Below, in pieces: positions 37,434-47,095 of a stretch of DNA of 64,000 nucleotides; position 1 is the first letter of the stretch; each line of letters begins with the position of its first letter. Where the stretch lies: the NCBI GenBank assembly GCA_014323765.1, contig JACONM010000010.1:113908-177907 (forward strand). The letters are read 5' to 3'. The translations under genes were made by a program, and so were the position numbers. The notes under the pieces are model-generated. The model was given only the letters and a program-made list of their open reading frames with translations. It searched no databases and was not told the DNA's origin. Source of the stretch: Cellvibrionales bacterium. Its GTDB lineage: Bacteria > Pseudomonadota > Gammaproteobacteria > Pseudomonadales > GM7GCV1.

Positions 37434-38906
37434 CTTTATGCCGCCTAGGCAGAGGTATTTGATTTCTAGGTAGTCGTCGAGGCCGTATTTGGAGCCTTCG
37501 CGGCCTTGGCCGGATTCTTTGATGCCGCCGAAGGGGGCCATGGGGTTGGAGATGAGCCCTTCGTTGATGCCGACTATGCCGTATTCTAGGGCTTCGCCGA
37601 CCCGCCAGATGCGGCCGATGTCGCGGCTGTAGAAGTAGCAGGCTAGGCCGAATTCGGTGTCGTTGGCCAGATCGATCGCTTGCTGTTCGGTTTGGAAGGG
37701 GATTAGGGGGGCGACGGGGCCGAAGATTTCTTCGCGGAAGACGCGCATTTCTGGGGTTACAGCGGTGAGGACTGTGGGGGCGATGAAGCCCTGGCCTAGA
37801 TCTAGGCGGGTGCCGCCGGTGGCGATTTTTGCGCCGCGGTTGGTGGCGTCGTGGATGAATTCCATGACATCGGCGGCGGCTTTTGCGTCGATTAGGGGGC
37901 CGATTTGGGTGTCGGGGGCGGTGCCATCGCCGACTTTTAGGGATTCGACGGCGGTTTTGAATTTATCGGCGAAGGCGGCGTAGATGCCCTCTTGGACTAG
38001 GAAACGGTTGCTGCATACGCAGGTTTGGCCGGCGTTGCGGAATTTGGCGGCTAGGGCCCCGGCGACGGCGGCATCGAGGTCAGCATCGTCGAAGACGATG
38101 AAGGGGGCGTTGCCGCCGAGCTCCATGGAGGTGCGTTTGACGGTGGCGGCGCATTCTGCCATTAGCTGTTTGCCGACCGGGGTGGAGCCGGTGAAGGTGA
38201 GTTTGCGGACTGTGGGGTTGGCGGTGAGTTCGGCACCGATTTCGCTGGTTTTGCCGGTGAGGATGTTGATGACCCCGGCGGGGATGCCGGCGCGGTTGGC
38301 GAGCTCGACGATGGCGAGGGCGGAGAGGGGGGTGGCGTTGGCCGGTTTGCAGACCACGGTGCAACCGGCGGCGAGGGCCGGGGCGATTTTGCGGGTGAGC
38401 ATGGCATTGGGGAAGTTCCAGGGGGTGATGCAGGCGACCACGCCGACGCCTTGTTTGAGGACCAGGATGCGCTGGTCGGGTTTGGGGGCGGGGATGGTGT
38501 CGCCGTAGATGCGCTTGGCTTCTTCGGCGAACCATTCGATGAAGCCGGCGCCGTAGGCGATTTCGGTGCGGGCTTCGGCTAGGGGTTTGCCTTGTTCGGC
38601 GGTGAGGATTTGGGCTAGGTCTTCTTGCGATTCCAGCATCAGATCATGCCAACGGCGCAATAGGGCGGCGCGCTCGGGGGCGGTGCGGGCGCGCCAGTCG
38701 GGTAGGGCTTGGTCGGCGGCGGCGATGGCGCGGCGGGTTTCATTGGTGCCACAGCGGGCGACTTCGCAGAGTGTGGCCTGATCGGCGGGGTTGATTACGG
38801 GGAGGGTTTCGGCGGAATCGGCGGGGAGCCATTGGCCGGCGATGTACGCTTGGGTGCGCAGCAGGCTGGGGTCGGCTAGGCGGATTTTTAGGGCGGTGTT
38901 TGGCAT
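37425..38906 (-). CDS. NAD(P)-dependent aldehyde dehydrogenase, succinate-semialdehyde dehydrogenase (GabD) type
   Basis: VACITPWNFPNAMLTRKIAPALAAGCTVVCKPA; MELGGNAPFIVFDDADLDAAV; NAGQTCVCSNR. Confidence 0.88.
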   Translation of the reverse strand: MPNTALKIRLADPSLLRTQAYIAGQWLPADSAETLPVINPADQATLCEVARCGTNETRRAIAAADQALPDWRARTAPERAALLRRWHDLMLESQEDLAQILTAEQGKPLAEARTEIAYGAGFIEWFAEEAKRIYGDTIPAPKPDQRILVLKQGVGVVACITPWNFPNAMLTRKIAPALAAGCTVVCKPANATPLSALAIVELANRAGIPAGVINILTGKTSEIGAELTANPTVRKLTFTGSTPVGKQLMAECAATVKRTSMELGGNAPFIVFDDADLDAAVAGALAAKFRNAGQTCVCSNRFLVQEGIYAAFADKFKTAVESLKVGDGTAPDTQIGPLIDAKAAADVMEFIHDATNRGAKIATGGTRLDLGQGFIAPTVLTAVTPEMRVFREEIFGPVAPLIPFQTEQQAIDLANDTEFGLACYFYSRDIGRIWRVGEALEYGIVGINEGLISNPMAPFGGIKESGQGREGSKYGLDDYLEIKYLCLGGIKPP

Positions 38907-38967
38907 GGCGGTGGCTCGCTGGTGGAATTTGGAACTTTAGATCGATGCAGGGCGATCAAATGGGGGG

Positions 38968-40386
38968 TTAGGCGGGGACGTAGAGGGTTTGGGTGAGCAT
39001 GAACTCGCGCAGGCCCTCGGTGCCGTTTTCGACGCCGAGGCCGGATTGCTTGTGGCCGCCGAAGGGGGTGTGGGGGGTGGCGTAGTGGGCTTCGTTTATC
39101 CAGACCATGCCGGATTGCAGCTGGGTGGCGATTTGCTGTGCTTTCTGGCGGTCGGCGGACCAGACGGAGGCACCGAGGCCGTATTGGGAATCGTTGGCGC
39201 GGGCGATGGCGTCTTCTACTTCGCTGAATTTGAGCAGGGGGACGATGGGGCCGAACTGTTCTTCTTGCACTATTTTGGAGTCTTCGGGGGGGTTGTCGAC
39301 GATCGATAGGGGGATGAAGTAGCCGGGGCCGTCTGGGGCTTTGCCGCCGAGGGCGAAGCGGTGGCCGCTTTGTTGGCAGGATTCGAGGAGGTCGCGGACG
39401 CGCTGGTATTGGCGTTGGTTTTGGAGGGGGCCGATGACTGTGTCTTCTGCTAAACCATCGCCGACTTTGATGTTGCGGGCGTAGGCGACTAGGGCGTCGC
39501 GCAACTCGTCGTAGATGGATTCGTGGATGTAGATGCGTTTGGCGGCGATGCAGATTTGGCCGGCGTTGACGAAGGCGGCCCAGAAGAGCTTTTCTGCCAC
39601 TTGCTGGATATCGACATCGGGTAGGACGATGGCGGGGTCGTTGCCGCCGAGTTCTAGGGTGAGGCGCTTGAGGGTGTCGGCGGCGCTTTTCATGACTTGT
39701 TTGCCGACCGCGGTGGAGCCAGTGAAGCTGATCTTGTCGATGCCGGGGTGGGCGCTGAGCCAGGGGCCGAGGCGGTCGCTGCCGGCGATGACATTGAGGA
39801 CGCCGGGGGGGAGTAGGTCGCGGATGAGTTCGCCGGTGCGTAGGCTGGCCAGCGGGGTGGTGGGGGCGGGCTTCCAAATGACGGTGCAGCCGGACAGTAG
39901 GGCGGGGCCGAGCTTCATCATGGCCAGTGAGATCGGGTAGTTCCAGGGGACGATGGCGGCGACTACACCGATCGGTAGGTGGCGGACGATGATGTCGCGT
40001 CCATCGGGGTCGGTTTGGCGGTCTTCGGGGAGGGTTTGGTTGGTGGATTCGCCGAGCCAGTAGGCGGCGATTTCGACTTCCTGGGTGGCATCGGCTAGGG
40101 ATTTGCCCTGTTCCATGGTGAGCAGGTGGCCGATTTCGGCGGCGTGTTCGGCGATTTTGGCGGCGACTTGGCGCAGCTGGGTGCCGCGCTCTTCCATCGA
40201 TTGGGCGGCCCAGGCGGGGAAGGCTTGGCGGGCGGCGGTGACGGCTTGGTCTAGCTGGGCGCGGGTGCAGTCGGGGGCCTGGGCGAACGGTTGGCCGGTG
40301 GCCGGGTTGATGACCGCGAAGTGTTCGGTGCCGGGGTGGGCGGTGCCATTTATGGTTAGGCTGAATTCGGTTGGGATATTTTGCAT
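38968..40386 (-). CDS. Aldehyde dehydrogenase family protein
   Basis: VVAAIVPWNYPISLAMMKLGPALLSGCTVIWKPAPTTPL; LELGGNDPAIVLPDVD; NAGQICIAAKR. Confidence 0.9.
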   Translation of the reverse strand: MQNIPTEFSLTINGTAHPGTEHFAVINPATGQPFAQAPDCTRAQLDQAVTAARQAFPAWAAQSMEERGTQLRQVAAKIAEHAAEIGHLLTMEQGKSLADATQEVEIAAYWLGESTNQTLPEDRQTDPDGRDIIVRHLPIGVVAAIVPWNYPISLAMMKLGPALLSGCTVIWKPAPTTPLASLRTGELIRDLLPPGVLNVIAGSDRLGPWLSAHPGIDKISFTGSTAVGKQVMKSAADTLKRLTLELGGNDPAIVLPDVDIQQVAEKLFWAAFVNAGQICIAAKRIYIHESIYDELRDALVAYARNIKVGDGLAEDTVIGPLQNQRQYQRVRDLLESCQQSGHRFALGGKAPDGPGYFIPLSIVDNPPEDSKIVQEEQFGPIVPLLKFSEVEDAIARANDSQYGLGASVWSADRQKAQQIATQLQSGMVWINEAHYATPHTPFGGHKQSGLGVENGTEGLREFMLTQTLYVPA

Positions 40387-40404
40387 GGGGGCGGTCTCGC
40401 TGGG

Positions 40405-41505
40405 TTAGTGCTCGAACATGATGACGTGGCGGGCATCGGCGCTGCCTTGTTCGAAGGCGGCGAAGGCATCGTTGATTTGGTCGAGGCGGATGTGTTTGGA
40501 GATGAGCGGGTCGAGGTGGAGTTTGCCGCGCATGTAGAAGTCGACGAAGTGAGTCATGTCGATGCGGAAGCGGTTGGAGCCCATTAGGCAGCCTTGGATC
40601 TTTTTCTCTTGGATGAAGTCGATGAAGCCCATCTCGACCGCGGCGTCGGGCGGTAGTAGGCCGAGGACTGTGGCGGTGCCGCCGGGCCCGAGCATGGCGA
40701 CCGATTGTTCGGTGGTGTGTTTTAAGCCGATGGCTTCGAAGCTGTAGTCGCAGCCGCCGCCGGTGATCTGTTGGACCTGTTCGACGGGGTTGTCGCATTC
40801 GCTGGGGTCGATGCAGTGGGTGGCGCCCATGGTTTTGGCCAGTTCTAGCTTGGCGGGCTGCATGTCGATGGCGATGATTTTTCCGGCGCCGACGATGGCG
40901 GCACCGTTGATCGCCGCCAGACCAATGGCTCCGCAGCCGATCACTGCGACGCTGGAGCCGGGGGTGACTTTGGCGGTGTGGAAGACGGCGCCGACGCCGG
41001 TGGTGGTGCCGCAGCCCATGAGGGCGGCGCAATCGAGAGGCATGTCGGGGTCGATTTTGGTGAGGGCGTTTTCATGGACTAGCATTAATTCGGCGAAGGA
41101 GGAGAGGTCGGTGAACTGGTGGATGGTCTCGCCATTTTGTTGCAGGCGCGGTTCGTCGGTGGGGCGGCGGCGGATCTGGTCGCTGGCGCAGAGGGCGGGG
41201 TTGCCGGTCAGGCATTTGTCGCAGGTGCCGCAGAAGACGGACATGCAGGTGACGATGTGGTCGCCTTTTTTGACGTAGGTGACATCGCGGCCGACGGCTT
41301 CGACGATGCCGGCGGCTTCGTGGCCGAGGATGGTGGGGGTGGGGGTTAGGGCGGTGGGCATTTTGCCGGTGAAGACGCTGTAATCGCTGTGGCAGACGCC
41401 GCAAGCGACGGTGCGGACTAGGACTTCGCGGGGCTGGGGGTCGGCGACCTGTACCGGCTCGATCTGCATCGGCTGGTTGGGTTCGCGGAACAGGGCGGCT
41501 TGCAT
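40405..41505 (-). CDS. Zinc-dependent alcohol dehydrogenase (MDR family)
   Basis: CGVCHSDYSVFTGKMP; GHEAAGIVEAVG; CGTCDKCLTGNPALC; VIGCGAIGLAAINGAAIVGAGKIIAID. Start moved to M at 41505. Confidence 0.9.
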   Translation of the reverse strand: MQAALFREPNQPMQIEPVQVADPQPREVLVRTVACGVCHSDYSVFTGKMPTALTPTPTILGHEAAGIVEAVGRDVTYVKKGDHIVTCMSVFCGTCDKCLTGNPALCASDQIRRRPTDEPRLQQNGETIHQFTDLSSFAELMLVHENALTKIDPDMPLDCAALMGCGTTTGVGAVFHTAKVTPGSSVAVIGCGAIGLAAINGAAIVGAGKIIAIDMQPAKLELAKTMGATHCIDPSECDNPVEQVQQITGGGCDYSFEAIGLKHTTEQSVAMLGPGGTATVLGLLPPDAAVEMGFIDFIQEKKIQGCLMGSNRFRIDMTHFVDFYMRGKLHLDPLISKHIRLDQINDAFAAFEQGSADARHVIMFEH

Positions 41506-41549
41506 TTGGGGCACGGCTGCGATCTCCGGTTTAATGGGTATTTTGGGGG

Positions 41550-42794
41550 CTATTTTTTGGGGTGTAGGACGACGGGGACGTGGGTGATGGTGCGCATGAC
41601 GTTGTTGGTGGCGCGTTGTACGGGGCCGACCACTTCGATGCGTTCGAAGCGGGGCATGATTTCTTCCCAGAGGACCCGCAGCTGCATCTCGGCTAGGCGG
41701 TTGCCCATGCAACGGTGAATGCCGAAGCCGAAGGCGACGTGGTTGCGGGCGTTTTTGCGGTCGACGATCAGCTTGTCGGCGTTGGGGAAGACGGATTCAT
41801 CGCGGTTGCCGGACAGGTACCACATCACCACTTTGTCGCCCTTGGCGATCTTTTTGCCGCCGAGCTCGGTGTCGGCGACGGCGGTGCGGCGCATGTAGAT
41901 GACCGGGGTTTGCCAGCGGATCATCTCGGCGACCATGTTGGGGATGACGGCGGGGTTGTCGCGCAGTTTTTGGTATTCGTCTGGGGATTCATTGAGGGCG
42001 AGGACGCCGCCGGAGATGCTGTTGCGGGTGGTGTCGTTGCCGCCGACGATCAGTAGCAGGACGTTGCCGAGCATCATTTTTGGGTCGCTAAAAATGTCTT
42101 TGGCGGTCTCGCCGCTGTGCGCCAGCATGGAGATGAAGTCGTTGCCGGGCGGGGCGGCGGCGCGCTCGTTCCACATTTTGATGAAGGTGTCGGCGCAGTC
42201 TTGCATGGCGGTCTGGCGTTCTTCGTAAGACATGCCGCCTTCGCCGACAAATTCCGGGGGGGAATTGGCGACTTCGGTCCAGTAGGTGAGTTTGTGGCGG
42301 TCTTCGTAGGGGAAGTCGAGCAGGGTGGCGAGCATGCGACAGGTGAGCTCGATGGAGACCTGTTCTACCCAGTTGAACTCTTCGCCGATGGGCAGGCTGT
42401 CGAGGATGCTGGCGGCGCGTTGGCGGATTAGGGATTCTAGTTTGGCGAGGTTTTGTGGGCCGACGGCGGGGGCGGCGGCGGCGCGCTGGGTGTTGTGGCG
42501 CGGCGGGTCCATTGCGATGAAGTTTTCATAGGACAGGTCGATGTCGCGCTCTAGGGTGACTCCGCCCCAGGTCATGGCGGAGGAGAAAATGCGGTGGTTG
42601 GAGTCGACTTCTTTGATTAGCCCGTGGGTGCTGACGGACCAGTAGGGGCCGTAGGGGCTGTCGGATACGCGGTTGACTGGGGCTTCTTTGCGCAGGCGGG
42701 CGAAGTAGGGACGCCAGCTGTCTTGGGCGTAGAGTTTTGGGTCGCTGACATCGAGCTGGTCGAGGGGGATTTGGTTTATGGCGGCTGTATTCAT
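41550..42794 (-). CDS. Cytochrome P450, CYP153-like
   Basis: LLLIVGGNDTTRNSISGGVLALNE (I-helix), heme motif AFGFGIHRCMGNRLAEMQLRVLWEEI; overall pattern resembles CYP153 alkane hydroxylases. Confidence 0.88.
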   Translation of the reverse strand: MNTAAINQIPLDQLDVSDPKLYAQDSWRPYFARLRKEAPVNRVSDSPYGPYWSVSTHGLIKEVDSNHRIFSSAMTWGGVTLERDIDLSYENFIAMDPPRHNTQRAAAAPAVGPQNLAKLESLIRQRAASILDSLPIGEEFNWVEQVSIELTCRMLATLLDFPYEDRHKLTYWTEVANSPPEFVGEGGMSYEERQTAMQDCADTFIKMWNERAAAPPGNDFISMLAHSGETAKDIFSDPKMMLGNVLLLIVGGNDTTRNSISGGVLALNESPDEYQKLRDNPAVIPNMVAEMIRWQTPVIYMRRTAVADTELGGKKIAKGDKVVMWYLSGNRDESVFPNADKLIVDRKNARNHVAFGFGIHRCMGNRLAEMQLRVLWEEIMPRFERIEVVGPVQRATNNVMRTITHVPVVLHPKK

Positions 42795-42952
42795 AGTGGG
42801 GGAGCGGGGGTGGGTTGCGCGGTGATTTTACAATAGGAACGCGCAGGGGCGCAAATCGGTCGGTGGGGGCCGGGCGGCGGGCAGTGAGCGGCGACTTAAC
42901 GCGGTGGGTTTGGTGGGTCGCGGGGAATGGGCGGTGCGGGCAGGCGGAAAGT

Positions 42953-43028
<76 letters not shown>

Positions 43029-43149
43029 TCGGCTGTGCCTGACTTTGGCTTTGGCCTCGGCACCGGGCACAAGCGGTGCGCAAGGGTTGCATTGTACCGG
43101 GTGTGCGGCTTGCCGGTCAATAACCGCGACATCTGATACGGCCAATTTT

Positions 43150-43234
43150 TGGTGCCCAGAGCCGGACTTGAACCGGCACGGCTTGCGCCACTACCCCCTC
43201 AAGATAGCGTGTCTACCAATTCCACCACCTGGGC
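43150..43234 (-). tRNA. tRNA-Leu (GAG)
   Basis: GCCCAGGTGGTGGAATTGGTAGACACGCTATCTTGAGGGGGTAGTGGC...GGTTCAAGTCC...CTGGGCACCA; anticodon loop TTGAGGG. Confidence 0.93.
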
Positions 43235-43255
43235 CTGAAACATGCAAAGCTACCG

Positions 43256-43768
43256 CTATTCGGCGGGCATCTCTAGGGGGGCGGAGTCTACCTCATTGGG
43301 GGTCGGAAGCGATACTGGGATTTCAATCGACTGCGGTGCGGCTGAATCGTCGGGGACCGGGTCATCGGTGGGCATTTGCAGGCTGGAGACCGGGATTTCG
43401 ATCACTTGCGGCTCCATGCCTTCTGCTGCGCCGTCTTGCAGGTCGGAGAGGGGGATGTCCATCTCTATCGCTGGGGCTTGCTCGGCTGGTTCGCTGTGGT
43501 CGATGCGCTCGATGGCCGGGGCTTGCAGATTGGTGGGCGCGGCGTGGTGGGCGAGGAGCGCGAGGCCCAGACTGGTGGCGAAAAAGAGGACCGCCAAGAC
43601 CGCGGTGATGCGCCCGAACAGCGAGCCGCCGGTGCTGCCGAAGACCGTTTGTGCGCCGCCGGCTCCCATGGAGACGCCCATTTCGGCACCTTTGCCTTGC
43701 TGCATCAGCACTAAGCCGACCAGCAAAAAGGTGGTGATGAAGTGCACGGTGGTGATTGCGGTGTCCAT
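43256..43768 (-). CDS. secG: Preprotein translocase subunit SecG with long acidic C-terminal tail
   Basis: VHFITTFLLVGLVLMQQGKGAEMGVSMGAGGAQTVFGSTGGSLFGRITAVLAVLFFATSLGLALLA. Confidence 0.93.
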   Translation of the reverse strand: MDTAITTVHFITTFLLVGLVLMQQGKGAEMGVSMGAGGAQTVFGSTGGSLFGRITAVLAVLFFATSLGLALLAHHAAPTNLQAPAIERIDHSEPAEQAPAIEMDIPLSDLQDGAAEGMEPQVIEIPVSSLQMPTDDPVPDDSAAPQSIEIPVSLPTPNEVDSAPLEMPAE

Positions 43769-43823
43769 TGTCTGTTCCTGTGGCTGTGGCCGTGGTTGAG
43801 GGTGTTGGCGATCCTAAGGGCCC

Positions 43824-44606
43824 CTAAGGGCGCAGAGTCGCTCGGCAGATGGCAATGAAGTCGGCGGCGACCAGTGCGGCACCGCCGATGAGTCCGCCGT
43901 CAATGTCCGGCTCGGCGAAGAGGGCGGGCGCGTTGGCGGGCTTTACGCTGCCGCCGTAGAGCAGGGCGCGGGGCGGGGTGTCCAGATGGTGGCGGATGAA
44001 GGCATGCACCTGTTGCGCTTGCGTTGGGCTGGCGGTGGCTCCGGTGCCGATGGCCCAGATCGGTTCGTAGGCGATGACCAGTTTGCGGAGTTGGGCGGCA
44101 TTGAGGGCGGTTTGTAGCGGTGCGAGCTGCTGGCTAAGTATTTGCTCGGTGGTGCCGGCCTTGCGCTGGGCGAGAGTCTCGCCGATGCAGAGGATCGGAG
44201 TCAAGCCGTGTTCTAAGGCGCGGGCGACTTTGGTGGCGGTTTGCTCGCTGGTCTCGCCGCATTGGGTGCGGCGTTCGGAGTGGCCGATAATTGCCCATTG
44301 GCAGCCGCTGTCGGCCAGCATTTTTGCGCTGATTTGGCCGGTGTGGGGGCCTTCGGGGTGTTCGCTGAGGTCTTGGGCACCGAGTTGGATGCCCGGTGCG
44401 CCCGCTTGGATTAGGCTGGCGGCTAGGGGGGCTAGGTAGGGGGTGGGCGGGCAGAGGACGATCTGCGTTGCCGGCGGGCCGTTGTCCGCCGCGCTATCGA
44501 GGCGGGCGGCGGCTAGGTTTTGCGCCATCTCGGTCAGCAGGGCCTTTGAGCCGTGCATCTTCCAGTTGGCGACGACTAGGGCGGTGGGGGCAGGTGTTTG
44601 GGGCAT
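43824..44606 (-). CDS. tpiA: Triosephosphate isomerase
   Basis: VVANWKMHGSK; AIIGHSERRTQCGE; VIAYEPIWAIGTGATASP; LYGGSVKPANA. Confidence 0.95.
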   Translation of the reverse strand: MPQTPAPTALVVANWKMHGSKALLTEMAQNLAAARLDSAADNGPPATQIVLCPPTPYLAPLAASLIQAGAPGIQLGAQDLSEHPEGPHTGQISAKMLADSGCQWAIIGHSERRTQCGETSEQTATKVARALEHGLTPILCIGETLAQRKAGTTEQILSQQLAPLQTALNAAQLRKLVIAYEPIWAIGTGATASPTQAQQVHAFIRHHLDTPPRALLYGGSVKPANAPALFAEPDIDGGLIGGAALVAADFIAICRATLRP

Positions 44607-44662
44607 GATTTGGTGGGAGTCGAATCTGAGGGGGTGGATGGTAGCGGTAAGCGGGGGGTGGC

Positions 44663-46000
44663 TCAAGCGTAGCGGGCGCGAACGGTGGCGGCGAGATCGG
44701 CGGCGCACTGGTCGACTAGGGCGGGGTCTTCGCCGGCGACCATGATGCGAATTAGTGGTTCGGTGCCGGAGGGGCGCAATAAGACGCGCCCGCCGCTGGC
44801 TAAGCGTGTTTTGACCTCTGCCAGCTGCGCCAGCACGTCGGCATCGTCGATAGTGGCTAGGCGGCGGTGTATGGGGACGTTGATCAGGGCCTGCGGGCAG
44901 GGGGGGAAGGTGGCTTCTGGCAGGTTCCAGTTGCGCGGGGCGAGGGCGAGTAATACCTGCAAGGCGGCGACCACGCCATCGCCGGTGGTGCCGGCTTCGG
45001 CGCAGATGATGTGGCCGGAGGGTTCACCGCCGAGCGAGTAGCCCAGTTTTTGCATGGCGGCGGACACGTGGCGGTCGCCCACTTTGGCGCGGTGAAACTG
45101 CACCCCGCGGTCGCGCATGGCGCGTTCTAAGCCGAAGTTGCTCATGCCGGTGCCGACTAGGCCCTTGAGTCCGCCTTGGGCGTGGCGGTGGCAGGCGATG
45201 ATGTAGAGCAGCTGGTCGCCATCGGCCAGTTGGCCGGCGGAGTCGACGAATTGCACCCGGTCGCCGTCGCCGTCAAAGGCGATGCCGAGGTGGGCGCCCT
45301 CTGCCACCACTTTGCGTTGCAGGGCGGCGGTGTCGGTGGCGCCGCAGCCGCGGTTGATGTTGCGCCCGTCTGGGGCGGTGCCGAGCAGGCTGAGTTCGGC
45401 ACCGAGCTCGGCGAAAACTTGCGGGGCGGTTTGGTAGGTCGCGCCGTGGGCGCAGTCGAGCACTAATTTTAGGCCGCTTAGTTGGAAATCGGCGGGCAGG
45501 GTGCTTTTGCAGTGTTCGATGTAGCGGCCGGAGGCATCGGTGACTCGGAAGGCGCGGCCGAGTTCGGCGGGGCCGACGGTGGCGAATGGTTGGTCGAGGG
45601 CGGCGGCGATCTGCGCTTGCATGGCGGCATCGAGTTTGTGGCCAGTGGCGGAAAAAAACTTGATGCCGTTGTCCGGATAGGGGTTGTGCGAGGCACTGAT
45701 GACGATGCCGGCTTGCGCTTTGAAAGTGCGCGTCAGCCAGGCGATGGCTGGGGTGGGCATGGGGCCGAGCAGTCCGACCTCGGTGCCGGCGGCGATTAGC
45801 CCGGCTTGGAGCGCGGATTCGAACATGTAGCCGGAGGCGCGGGTGTCTTTGCCGAGCATGACTCGCCGCGGGGGCGGGGTGTCCGCCAATACTCGTCCGA
45901 GGGCCCAGCCAAGTTTGAGCATGAAGTCGGCAGTGATCGGCGGCTGGCCGACGGTGCCGCGAATGCCATCGGTGCCGAAATAATTGCTGGGGCTGGGCAT
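44663..46000 (-). CDS. glmM: Phosphoglucosamine mutase
   Basis: YFGTDGIRGTVG; GIVISASHNPYPDNGIKFF; GIAFDGDGDRV. Confidence 0.95.
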   Translation of the reverse strand: MPSPSNYFGTDGIRGTVGQPPITADFMLKLGWALGRVLADTPPPRRVMLGKDTRASGYMFESALQAGLIAAGTEVGLLGPMPTPAIAWLTRTFKAQAGIVISASHNPYPDNGIKFFSATGHKLDAAMQAQIAAALDQPFATVGPAELGRAFRVTDASGRYIEHCKSTLPADFQLSGLKLVLDCAHGATYQTAPQVFAELGAELSLLGTAPDGRNINRGCGATDTAALQRKVVAEGAHLGIAFDGDGDRVQFVDSAGQLADGDQLLYIIACHRHAQGGLKGLVGTGMSNFGLERAMRDRGVQFHRAKVGDRHVSAAMQKLGYSLGGEPSGHIICAEAGTTGDGVVAALQVLLALAPRNWNLPEATFPPCPQALINVPIHRRLATIDDADVLAQLAEVKTRLASGGRVLLRPSGTEPLIRIMVAGEDPALVDQCAADLAATVRARYA

Positions 46001-46040
46001 GGCGGTTTTGCTCGTCTGTCGAATTATTTGGATCGCCGGG

Positions 46041-46880
46041 TTATTTGGGGTCGGCGGGGCGGTTGTTTTGCATAGCGTACCAGATGCGTAGCATATCGGC
46101 AGCGGCGGGCAGATCATGCACCCGGAAGATGCGGGCACCGCGTTCTAGGGCTAGGGTGTTGAGGACTGTGGTGCCGGCTTGGCGCTGGTCGAGAGGGCGG
46201 TCGGTCATGTGCGCCAGCATGGATTTGCGGGAGAAGCCGACCAATAGCGGGTAGCCGAGAGCGGTTAGGGCGGGCAAGCCGTGTAATAACTGTAAGTTGT
46301 GTTCCAGAGTTTTGCCGAAGCCGAAGCCTGGGTCGATGCAAATGCGCTGGGGCGCGATGCCGGCGGCTTGGGCGGCGGCGATGCGCTCTTCCAGAAACTG
46401 CCGCACCTGCTGCACCACTGAGTTGTAGGCGGGCTGCTGTTGCATGGAATCTGGCTCGCCTTGCATGTGCATCAGGCAGACCGCCAGTTTGCTGTCCGCC
46501 GCGGCTTGTAGGGCGCCGGGGCGTTGTAGGGCGCGGACATCGTTGACCATCTGCGCCCCGGCGGTGGCGGCGTGGCGTATGACTTGCGGCTGGCTGGTGT
46601 CGACCGAGATGGGGGTGGCGAAGCGGCGGGCGAGGGCTTCGATGACCGGCAGCACCCGCGCCAATTCTTCGTCTAAGGCGGGCGGCTGGGCACCGGGGCG
46701 GGTGGATTCGCCGCCAATATCGAGCCAGTGGGTGCCGGCTTCGATCATGGTGGCGGCGCGGTCGATGGCGCGATCTACGGCGGGGCGCCCGTTGCGGTAG
46801 AGCTGACCGCCATCGGAGAAGGAGTCGGGGGTGATATTGAGCACGCCCATTAGCTGGGGCGTGGGGGTGAACTTAATCAA
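46041..46880 (-). CDS. folP: Dihydropteroate synthase
   Basis: LMGVLNITPDSFSDGG; WLDIGGESTRPGA; CIDPGFGFGKTLEHN. Confidence 0.95.
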   Translation of the reverse strand: MIKFTPTPQLMGVLNITPDSFSDGGQLYRNGRPAVDRAIDRAATMIEAGTHWLDIGGESTRPGAQPPALDEELARVLPVIEALARRFATPISVDTSQPQVIRHAATAGAQMVNDVRALQRPGALQAAADSKLAVCLMHMQGEPDSMQQQPAYNSVVQQVRQFLEERIAAAQAAGIAPQRICIDPGFGFGKTLEHNLQLLHGLPALTALGYPLLVGFSRKSMLAHMTDRPLDQRQAGTTVLNTLALERGARIFRVHDLPAAADMLRIWYAMQNNRPADPK

Positions 46881-47095
46881 GGGAGGCTCTGATCGCTTTG
46901 TGGCGATTGATTATCAGTGGGCCAAAATGGCCGCTGGGTGCGGGGGCGCGAGAGGATATTGGTGTTGCGTTCAGGGGGCGGGTGGTGCAGGTGGGGTTTG
47001 TGGTGGTGGGCGGTATTTTGGCTGAGCCGGGGCGGCATTGGTGGGGGTGCGGGCGGCGGCAAGCGAGCCGAGTCTGGGGAGGGCGGCTATGAGGC

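Noticed and set aside
38888-41032. 714-aa minus-strand ORF overlapping ALDH and ADH genes
   Set aside because: Same-strand alternative frame of two real dehydrogenase genes; Arg/Pro/His-rich translation typical of a GC-rich frame shadow.
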